Below the pieces are notes generated by a model, which was given only the letters and a program-made list of their open reading frames with translations, made no database searches and was not told where the DNA came from. From Nymphalis io (taxonomy: Eukaryota; Arthropoda; Insecta; Lepidoptera; Nymphalidae), in contig NC_065906.1 in assembly GCF_905147045.1 (NCBI RefSeq), positions 7,936,001 through 8,000,000 on the forward strand: 64,000 bases of DNA, read 5' to 3'. Below are positions 48,901 to 56,714 of this stretch, one piece after another; the stretch's first letter is position 1, and each line of letters opens with the position of its first letter. The translations under genes and the position numbers were made by a program.

Positions 48901-51900
48901 AGTGGGTACCGCTGGTTTTTTAGTGGGTATTCATGCGCCTTTAGCGCCGGCGAGTCCCACATAATCCCCCCCCCCCACCTCATGTGGGGGAAACACATAA
49001 ATGTGTTTTTTCAGCGAGGAAAAAAAAATGATTCATGGGTATATAATAGAATTTTGCATGGCAAACCATGATGAAGGTCTTGAAGGAAACACAAATTGAC
49101 ATTGATAAATGATTTATTTAGAACATGAAAATTGTATATATTATATATAAACAATGTCCTTAATTGCGTTACAAGTTTTTAATTACGTTTATTTTAAACT
49201 TTACTATGATTAAGATTTTTGAATTTAATTCTGTTTTTAACGCAAAGTCACACTGGTGAGCAGCCCAATTACCTAGCCTTATTGGGACTAAAATTTAATG
49301 ATATATTCATATTTTTGGCTTATGGTCATCAAGGACAGCGGCATGCCTTAACTGTCTAGAATTCTTATTCAAGGTGACTTATTTTGTATAGGTTCGACAA
49401 TTCCATTTACACAGTTAAAAGGCAACACGAACCTGGAAAATTGAATGGACTCAACGTTATACTAGACACAATGGTAGAGGACTATACGTATACCCTCTAT
49501 AACATGGTTGGATTTGAGGTGAGTTACATATAAAAAAAAACTTGTAACCTGGTATATACATTGACGAAATATCTGAACTCTCATTGGTCGCCTTCTACGT
49601 CATCGCCTCTTACCAACTAATAACTATTCAGATTAAGGTGTGAATATATATTTTTAAAGTGAGCTCATTAGAGTTTAAATAATTTTTATCGATAATCGTT
49701 ATCGAAAAAATATTTAAATTAAATTAAAGCACATTGTATTGGGTCTTTGCTTCATAAAAAAAATTGAAAACCATTTACAAGTAACAGAAATAAATAAGCA
49801 AAGAAACCTCTGTTTATATAATTATTCGCTTTTTGCACCTAAGCTATCTATCTATCACAAGATTTTTTTACTGACATCGACATTATTATTAAATAATAAA
49901 ACACCAAAGCAACTTTGGCTTACTTTTGCTTTGCAATATATATTTTAACGATTTTTTATGCCCTAATAATTCACACTCATTCACATTCACACTCATTCAC
50001 TTTGAATTATCATTCATTTGAAATTTTATAAGATTAATTATTGAACATATACTACCTACCGTTACTTACTAGCTACCGGCGGTATAGAATGACAAATTGA
50101 CAATAAAAATTATCGACGTTTACAGAGGTTCTTCGCCAGAAACTCAATCATACAAAAGATACAAGTAATAAATTAATTTTTATATGAAAATGAGTACTAA
50201 TTCTAAGAATCATATGTTTGTCCTTATAATTTTTATATTTTTATTAGAGAAAATGCCTTCAACAAAATACATTTAATTGCAGGTGCTAATATTCGATCCG
50301 ACCCATTTCGCGGACCCCACTGGGGGTCGCGTCACACAGCGCATAGCTCAACCCGATCAGGCCGTATTTTTCGAAATACGCTCTATAAAACAGATTGCAA
50401 CTGAGGAAGTCCGAAAATATCCTGAAAAAACGGTCAATCGTTTTTTTATACAGCATCTTCTTATGATGATGTCCTCCTGGCCGATTTCGGCCACAGCAAC
50501 AAGTCTTAAGAAAGTGTCATTACGCTGCCTCAATCACTCTTCAAGCTAAACAAAACAATATTGTGAATTGCTATTTAGCGATAGAATATTCGATGAGTGT
50601 GTGGTACCGGCCCGTCTGTGGGTAGACGGGCTTGCACAAAGCCCGTCCAAGAAAATAAAATATGTTTTATTTATAGTAAATATTTCAAATAAAAAATGGC
50701 AATAGAATTGTCTTTATTTATAGTAAAACTGACGAGGAATACTTCAACGAATTTTTTTTTATAAAAAATCATGCAGACAGTATCCCTGACGTCTGTGTGC
50801 TAATTAGCAGGCAGACAATTATTTAACGTATTATTTTTCGATGACTTGCGACTTCATACTAGGTACTTAGCACGACTCATCGTGGCTTCTTCTGGAAAAT
50901 ATTTTTTTTTTAAATGTTCGCTTTCGTTCGTTCGTTCGAAGCGCAAGTGTTCTAGTGAAAGACAGATTAATCTGTTATGCGTTTAAACGGGTCAAAAAGT
51001 CGAATTAACAGATTAAAGTCCAAGAGCCGAGATGGCCTAGAGGAAAGAACGCGTAAATCATAACCGATGATCGTGGATTCAAACCCGGGCAAGCACCACT
51101 GAATTTTCATGTGCTTAATTTGTGTTTATAATTCATTTCATGCTTGACGGTGAAGGAAAACATTGTGAAGAAACCTGCATGCAAACTTTCTCCTCATATA
51201 AAGAGAGGTGGCCTTAGCCCAGCAGTAGGACATTCACAGGCTGTTACTTACTTACAAAAGTCAGAAAGTACAGGAGGACAGCAGCACTTTAAAAAAAATA
51301 CGTCATTTGTATGTACATATCTTTAAGTTGTAATTACTATTTAATTTAATAGATGTATATACATAGACAATAGACAAAGACACCAATTTTATTTCTATTT
51401 TTCAGAGAAAATGTCTATTTCGCAACGAAAGGAAGGACCAATACAACGACTTGTACTCATATAGCTCCTGTATAGTTAAATGTCGTATTAGAACAATTCA
51501 ATCCCTTTGTAAATGCACGCCTTACTTCTTTCCAACGAAACGGAGCGTCCATCCGATTTGCACATTGGATGACCTCAGATGCTTAAATAAATATAAAGGT
51601 ATTCTTTTTCTCAATTTACCATGGTTCTACACTTATTTTTATTTGACCTAAACTATATATTTAAATGTTAGGTTTAATTGATAAGTAAAATATTCTGATA
51701 TCTTTCTATTATCTTTATTTATATATTAAAATAATATTCCAAGTTTATTTTTAATAAATTATACGAACGATATATATGGAATAAGTACTTAAGTCACGGC
51801 CAAAGAGCTTCTTTAGTAGTTTAAGTAGAAACTTACAGCAGAACGAACGTGAAATGTCCGAAAGTGATAAGAGATTTAAATAATAATTATCAATAATATT

Positions 51901-54699
51901 TAAAACAGACACGCATCAAATAAGCGTATCACCGTACGTCGGATTTCAACATTCCACGAATAAGAAGAACGTTCTTTTCACAAAACTCTCTATTCTAAAG
52001 CAGGCATTTTAAAATTTAAAAAAAGAGTAGATGATATTTAAAAAATAATTACAATATACTTTATAGGCAATTGAAGTATTTGATATGAATGCAACGACTC
52101 CACATCCACTTGGAGACATAGCTTAATACATCGATTAATCAAAGAGATGTGATTTCAAATACAGTTCAACAGCTTGAATTTTTTAAACATAATATAATTT
52201 ATAAAAAAATTAACTCACATTAAAACGATCGTCTTCTTAATCTCAATTTAAGTTCCACAAACCTTTGAAGCGTTGATGCTTGAAAGCAAGAAAAATGAAA
52301 GAGCAAAATCACATATGTATTGTCAAGGCCATCCAATGTAACGAAATCTCGGTGCTCCTTTTTCATCAGATTTTAGCCTTAAGCTTTCAATCCTTATACC
52401 AAGTACCTGAATGATCTAAAATTATTCTTGTGTATCAATTGCAACCATTAAAATTTACCACCGCCTTTACAATTTAACCTGAAATCTTTATAAAACAATA
52501 AACGAACGCTTCAAATTAAAACTATTTAACACTGCGATTTTTTATTCAGACTGCAAGGTTTTTAGGCGGCATCATACGAGGAATGCATATGCTAGTAGCA
52601 TCATAGTTTATTGTAATAGGTACTTATGATCCACATTTTTAATATATCATATAATTATTTTTTTTTAGAAAAACTTTTATACCTGTACCCGAAGGACGCT
52701 GTCAGTACTGAAGGTCTTGAAGCGGAAATCCAGGACGCTCTCTACTGTGACGAATGCCTACCGGACTGTGAACTGACCCAGCACTATACGAAGCAATCTA
52801 AGATACCTCTTTCTTTTGTAGCTAATAGAAATAAGGAATTCACTAATTATTTCTTGTAAGTTTCTTTCATATAAAATAATTTGACAATGAAAATATTGGA
52901 AATTTATATTACTTAGTTAAATATTTGTTACGATTTTTTTTTAAATATTTATTTTCTGCCTACGTAAATTGTGCTATATAAAAAAAAACATATTTGAACA
53001 GTAAGCTGTTACTTGTGCACTTTAGCTTATTCTATTTTTCAAAATTAAAAAATATTTAAAAATATATCGAGACAACCAAAATAAATCAAACAATACATGA
53101 ATGATACGTTAGCTTTCCGCTCAAAACTCATAACGTCGTATAATGGTTACAATACGTTCCCAAATCTATTCTTAACAAAAATAAATATCAGTTAAATCAC
53201 AACTGGGAGCCAATTCTACTAATTTAAAACGATTACGATTCCGATTCGAATACACGATGCGATAAAGTTGTTAGTAGAATTAGAACTCAGCTTGAGCACG
53301 TCTATACGCGCTAGCTAAGTAGCTAACCACAATGGCCACAAACGAATCGCTTATCAAGTCTTGCGACATTCTTATTTCTTATGCAGAAAAAGGATTCCCC
53401 TCTTCAGCTACGGAAAGTCCCTTGTAGCGTAAAGTTCGATAAACTATAAAAACCAACTTCATCAAATCCAAAACTTTTCGACGATCCGGTTGGCGTGGTT
53501 GGTGGAAGCTTGCCTTTCACGCCGAAGGTTGAGGGTTCGGTTCCCACCAAGGACAGATATTTGTGTGCATGAACATGTCTGTTTGTCCTGAGTCTGGGTG
53601 TAATTATCTATATAAGTATGTATTTACAAAAGAAAAATAGTATATGTAGTAGGTACATCAGTTGTCTGGTTTCCATAGTACAACCTCTGTACAAGCTTAA
53701 TTTGGGATCAGATGGCCGTGTGTGAAAAATGTCCCAGGATATTATAAAAAAAACTGCTGTTATAGTTAAAACGTTTAAAGTATTGTATTTTTCACATATA
53801 AATAATATTTTAACAACATTTTTAATAATTAAAAATACGAAATGTTTGTCTAAAATATTCTTAAAAACGGATACGTTGTTTGTCTTGATGAATCTGACTA
53901 TGTTATATTTCTGTCATACGTATGACATGCGAAAGACGAAGCCACAGCCTTTTTCAATTAATCACCGCCTGAAAACAGTTATAGGTAAAGTCGAATATTA
54001 TTACTTTTTTAATCAATTTATTGCTTAATTTTATTGACTTACCGTTTTTTCAGAGATGACTTAAATATGACGAGTAAAACATTGCTTTGTATTTATCAAG
54101 CGACAACTCATAGCGTTTTGAATCGGCTGGATATAATTTTTTACTGGTTCGAGCTCGTTAGTAAGTAACATTTATCCATACGTAGTTTGTATAAATAACA
54201 TTAATATGTAGTGTACATTAGCCTTAGTGTCCTGTAATTCTGCTTTCAAATTCCGGATCACGCCAATAAACAAAAATTCTTAATAAGCAAAACCAAATAG
54301 GGCAATATGCAAATATAACAATCTTTTCAATTATCAGACTGGAAAAAAAAGTTACCAAAGGTCTTTTTCGATCTTACTTTAGATCAAAGTCACATAATAT
54401 TTGTTTTTTTTTTTCCTCACTTAATCTGCCATAATGAAATTTTAAAGGCGAGTGAATATTGGGCGCTACGTTATACCAAAGACATAAAGTGCATGCCATT
54501 ATTAACTTCACTGCAATTTCAAAGGATCATCTAACCTCAACTTTAGTAATTTATATGATATATTAATTTTGCAGGTAATGTCGGTGGTTTTTGCGGCATA
54601 CTCGTTGGATTTTCAACAATTAGTATCATTGAACTCGTGTATTTCTTTGTGTTTCGATTTTCTTATAATGTTTACTATTTTTACAAAAATAATTACTGA
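45720..54699 (+). CDS. pickpocket/Nach-like DEG/ENaC sodium channel subunit (10 exons, gene span)
   Basis: A complete amiloride-sensitive (DEG/ENaC) channel subunit of the insect pickpocket family; these form trimeric plasma-membrane Na+ channels for mechanosensation, chemosensation or salt and water balance. Exons: 45720-45910, 46711-46917, 47401-47569, 48589-48734, 49392-49518, 50283-50432, 51406-51598, 52669-52855, 54054-54160, 54575-54699. All phases agree, giving 533 residues, normal for the family. The cytosolic N-terminus has CKEYAMNCSLAGVTKIFD; TM1 is about residues 65-86. The Cys-rich extracellular loop has CSWSG, GHCCTFN, RKCLFRNE, CKCTPYFFP and CDECLPDC. FYWFELVSNVGG leads into TM2, with GFS at 504-506 fitting the GxS selectivity filter. 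An in-frame TAA lies 9 bases upstream of the chosen Met; AATAAA follows at 54703. The subfamily member cannot be settled here. It lies between dsx and Sirt2. Confidence 0.92.
45936..46117 (-). repeat. SINE family B fragment in channel intron 1
   Basis: Degraded minus-strand family B copy, from ATATTCCACTTCTGGATTTA to ACCACTCGGCCATCTTG, with a large internal deletion. It begins just downstream of the exon 1 donor. Confidence 0.75.
46199..46560 (+). repeat. tRNA-derived SINE family C copy in channel intron 1
   Basis: Near full-length plus-strand copy (CTGCCCTGTTGGTCTAATGG at the head, B box-like GGTTCAAATCC) ending GGAGGACGTTATCATTATTATT. The best reference copy of the family here. Confidence 0.92.
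46711..46917 (+). CDS. DEG/ENaC channel exon 2 (TM1)
   Basis: Follows a TTTATTTCAG acceptor. It encodes the first membrane segment (LVRIALFCVMFGSIFYFLQY) and the start of the extracellular loop, including FPAISLCNFNRIS, a classic post-TM1 signature. Donor is ACAAA|GTAGGT. Reading on instead of splicing gives an immediate TAG. Confidence 0.9.
47401..47569 (+). CDS. DEG/ENaC channel exon 3
   Basis: Acceptor AAAGTTACAG. It completes the split Lys codon from exon 2 and encodes about 56 residues of extracellular finger domain (EQVEWFCKQLGRLLDYSY). It ends in frame at Glu with donor GAG|GTTTGA, a weak but usable site. Confidence 0.8.
48589..48734 (+). CDS. DEG/ENaC channel exon 4
   Basis: Acceptor TTGTTTCAG. 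It encodes LSPPCEELLIRCSWSG and VRGHCCTFN, both recognisable pickpocket motifs. Donor is GACAG|GTTCGT. Phase matches exons 3 and 5. Confidence 0.9.
48851..49026 (+). mobile_element. 5'-truncated LINE 3' tail with target-site duplication
   Basis: About 176 bases of higher-GC sequence with a C-run (CCCCCCCCCCC) and a short A tail, flanked by a perfect 14-bp direct repeat AATGATTCATGGGT (48837-48850 and 49027-49040). A one-sided truncated copy, A tail and target duplication are the marks of target-primed reverse transcription. The text (TTTAGCGCCGGCGAGTCCCA) resembles a common lepidopteran LINE 3' UTR, from memory. It sits in channel intron 4. Confidence 0.85.
49392..49518 (+). CDS. DEG/ENaC channel exon 5
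   Basis: Acceptor TTTTGTATAG. It encodes the palm-domain stretch GKLNGLNVILDTMVEDYTYT that follows the CYTFN-like motif in this family. Donor is the strong GAG|GTGAGT. Confidence 0.9.
50283..50432 (+). CDS. DEG/ENaC channel exon 6
   Basis: Acceptor TTAATTGCAG. Fifty complete codons, starting VLIFDPTHFADPTGG and ending KYPEKT. Donor is ACG|GTCAAT, weak, but the join to RKCLFRNE in exon 7 is exactly what the family shows. Confidence 0.85.
50464..50504 (-). repeat. SINE family C scrap
   Basis: The last 40 bases of family C on the minus strand (TGATGATGTCCTCCTGGCCG), next to a family A fragment. Confidence 0.6.
50505..50650 (-). repeat. SINE family A fragment in channel intron 6
   Basis: The 5' part of family A on the minus strand (CTTGCACAAAGCCC at its right end), diverged. 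It is preceded directly by a family C scrap, a second A/C junction like that at 16470. Confidence 0.7.
51026..51250 (+). repeat. tRNA-derived SINE family B copy (internal deletion)
   Basis: Plus-strand family B copy in channel intron 6, missing about 75 bases after AAACCTGCATG. Confidence 0.88.
51406..51598 (+). CDS. DEG/ENaC channel exon 7 (Cys-rich thumb)
   Basis: Acceptor TATTTTTCAG. It encodes RKCLFRNE, YSYSSCIVKCRI, CKCTPYFFP and CTLDDLRCL, the disulfide-rich region that anchors the thumb domain in DEG/ENaC proteins. Donor is AAAG|GTATTC. Confidence 0.93.
52669..52855 (+). CDS. DEG/ENaC channel exon 8
   Basis: Acceptor TTTTTTTTAG. It contains YCDECLPDCELTQHY, the conserved CxxCLPxC cluster of insect pickpockets. 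Donor is TT|GTAAGT. Confidence 0.93.
53207..53286. mobile_element. MITE family H, 80-bp deletion derivative
   Basis: Terminal inverted repeats CCAATTCTACTAA and TTAGTAGAATTAG enclose only about 50 bases of interior. It lies in channel intron 8, near a family E SINE. Confidence 0.65.
53486..53752 (+). repeat. tRNA-derived SINE family E copy in channel intron 8
   Basis: Head CCGGTTGGCGTGGTTGGTGG with a B box-like GGGTTCGGTTCCCACC inside 65 bases, then TGTCCTGAGTCTGGGTGTAA and a 3' end AAAAATGTCCCAGGATATTA plus an A-run. About 265 bases; pairs with the copy at 58210. Confidence 0.88.
54054..54160 (+). CDS. DEG/ENaC channel exon 9 (pre-TM2)
   Basis: Acceptor CGTTTTTTCAG. It encodes the last extracellular strand and the wrist motif DIIFYWFELV that leads into TM2. 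Donor is GTTA|GTAAGT. Confidence 0.93.
54575..54699 (+). CDS. DEG/ENaC channel exon 10 (TM2, stop)
   Basis: Acceptor ATTTTGCAG. It encodes TM2 with the GxS pore motif (GFS) and a short cytosolic tail ending NVYYFYKNNY and TGA. The AATAAA polyadenylation hexamer begins four bases after the stop codon. Confidence 0.93.
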
Positions 54700-54702
54700 T
54701 TA

Positions 54703-54708
54703 AATAAA
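54703..54708 (+). terminator. Polyadenylation signal of the DEG/ENaC gene
   Basis: AATAAA a few bases after the TGA, with T-rich sequence downstream. Such a short 3' UTR is plausible, but the site is assigned by motif only; further AATAAA-like hexamers lie within 150 bases. Confidence 0.5.
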
Positions 54709-55044
54709 TAGATATAAAATGTTTGTAAGTAATTTTTTATTTCAATAACTGAAAACAATCTTGTTATATTAAAATACACCTACAAACTAAAAGTAAATAT
54801 CTTTTCATGAAAAATGTGTAATGCGTTTCATGTAATAAAATAAATATTAGGTCCTTACATATGAAATTAGCGTTTTATCGTACTGACACTTTGATTTGAA
54901 ATATCTCCTCTTTGGTTAAGAATTCCAAATTAAAATTTATAAATCCATTCAGCTGGTACATTTGAGTTTTGAAAACAGTAATTCATTTGTTTTTTCCTCA
55001 TTATTTTTTTCTTTGGCGTCGCTTATTACCGCACAATTGAAAAC

Positions 55045-56048
55045 ATGAAATATCGGTATATTTACGAGTACGAGTTCTACCGTGGCACCAGTGTTGCAGA
55101 AACATCTCGAAAAAACAGTTTCGGAAAAGAAAGCATGGTACGTTTTTGGTTTCAACGTTTTCGTTCTCGAAATTTCGAGCTTCAGAACGAACCCCGTGGA
55201 CGGCCGGAGACCAAAGTGGAAAATAAAGAATTAAAGGCTATTTTGGAAGCGGATCCATCACAAAGCACTTCACAGATAGCTGCAGGGTTTGGGGTAAGTG
55301 ATAAAACAGTAGTAATCCAATTGAAGCAAATCGGGAAAGTAAAAAAACTTGAACGAGATTCACTCAATTCATGAGGTACCCTCATGAATTGAGTGAATCG
55401 AACATGCAAACACGCGTCGATTGCTGTGTTACTTTGCTCAACCGACACAATAATGAAGGGATTTTAAATCGAATCATTACTTGTGATGAATACTGTACGA
55501 TAATCGGAAGCGCTCGTCGCAATGACTGAACCCTGGAGACCAAGCCAAATCCTGCCCTAAACGAAAATTGAGTCAGAAAAAGTTACCTGTGAATGTTTGG
55601 TGGCCTAGCGCCGGTGTCGTTCACTACAGCTTTCTAAAATCTGGCCAAACCATTACGGCAGATATCTATTGTCAGCAACTGCAAACCATGAAGGAAGAAC
55701 TAGCTGCTAAACAACCGAGATTGGTCAATCGCTCTAGGCCACTGCTGCTTTACGACAACGCAAGACCACACACTGCACAACAAACAACCACTAAGTTAGA
55801 TGAGCTACAATTGGAATGTCTGCGACATCCACCGTACTCCCCGGACCTTGCTCCAACAGATTATCATTTTTTTCCGGAATTTGGATAACTTCTTACAAGG
55901 AAATAAATTCTACTCCGATGCGGCAGTCCAAAACGACTTCAAAAAGTTTATTGATTCTCGCCCCCATGGTTTTTTTAGTAAAGGGATCAATGAACTACCT
56001 ATGAGACTGCAAAAGTGTATAGATAACAACGGTGCATACATTGATTAA
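55045..56048 (+). pseudogene. mariner transposase, broken
   Basis: Translated pieces show a mariner DD34D transposase: an N-terminal helix-turn-helix region with EPRGRPETKVEN and SQIAAGFGVSDKTV, then LKQIGKVKKLE. After an interruption come RIITCDEY (first Asp), LLYDNARPHTAQQ (second Asp), YSPDLAPTDYHFF (third Asp, 34 residues on), and a C-terminus ending CIDNNGAYID. The frame is broken near 55370 by a small inverted duplication that introduces a stop, again near 55530 by a TGA, and again near 55880 by a shift. It cannot encode a working enzyme. The catalytic residues remain recognisable, so decay is moderate. Confidence 0.9.
55356..55398. repeat. 20-bp inverted duplication inside the mariner
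   Basis: GATTCACTCAATTCATGAGG, then three bases, then its exact reverse complement. Only the right arm fits the transposase reading frame, so the left arm is the added copy. Confidence 0.9.
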
Positions 56049-56126
56049 TTAAATATATTTTACAAAAAAAAAGAAGACTTTATATTCCTCTAGCACAAAA
56101 CGCCAATTTCATATGTAAGGACCTAA

Positions 56127-56149
56127 TATATATATATATATATATATAT
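56127..56149. repeat. (TA)n microsatellite at the mariner edge
   Basis: Eleven TA units beginning at the mariner's right target duplication, as though grown from the TA target site. Confidence 0.95.
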
Positions 56150-56680
56150 CATCAACGTATGTGATACACGTTCGATAAAACTCCGCAAACGGAATGCACA
56201 GATAAATCGCAACGACATATCATTGCCGTGTGTAGCCGCCATTAGAAAGAGTAAACTATTATATTTTGCCGGTATCTCACGGCGAACATATAATAATTAA
56301 AAATTCATAGTATAATTTTTCTAAAATCTTAAAAATATGTTTATCGTACTTCTTAAATGTATTTTATGTTTAATGGCCTGTTGGAAGCATTTATAGGGCT
56401 AGCTAAGATTCTCAATTTTATATTGTTAAATATAAATGTTATATGTTATATTATGATAATTGTACATATGAGTCTTACAATTTGTATATACTTATATAAA
56501 TAACGAAAACACTGTTGCGTATATTGTACTTTATAAAATTACATAAGGCGGAAACCGCACTCGTTAAATATTCTGTTTACCGCATAGCTATTTTCAAGAA
56601 TGCGCATCATTTATCTGTCAAAACGACCGTGTCGATTTTGGACAAAGGTTTGGAGTCGCAATATCTGTTTTTCCCGTAAA
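56150..56680 (+). other. Sirt2: Sirt2 upstream region
   Basis: About 530 bases between the mariner-associated microsatellite and the Sirt2 start codon. The promoter and 5' UTR must lie here unless the mariner is transcribed through. No TATA box is assigned; the last 70 bases (ACGACCGTGTCGATTTTGGA onward) lose the AT bias. Confidence 0.5.
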
Positions 56681-56714
56681 ATGTCTGCAAATTCACCTCC
56701 CGGAAAAAGTGACG
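56681..56714 (+). CDS. Sirt2: Sirt2 exon 1 (start codon)
   Basis: ATG TCT GCA AAT begins an 11-residue hydrophilic N-terminus (MSANSPPGKSD) ending at donor GACG|GTGAGT. A short first coding exon is usual for this gene. The promoter is not identifiable beyond lying in 56150-56680. Confidence 0.8.

Larger units (their letters stand above)
54847..56126 (+). mobile_element. Full-length mariner-family transposon (inactivated)
   Basis: A 1280-bp element, the usual mariner size, flanked by TA. Its 30-bp terminal inverted repeats start TTAGGTCCTTACATATGAAA and match at 29 of 30 positions. It lies between the DEG/ENaC polyadenylation signal and the Sirt2 promoter region. The right-hand TA runs into a TA microsatellite. 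The internal transposase is broken (separate entry). Confidence 0.93.

Noticed and set aside
55182..55448. 88-codon minus-strand frame in the mariner
   Set aside because: Arises because the inverted duplication places the same transposase codons on both strands.
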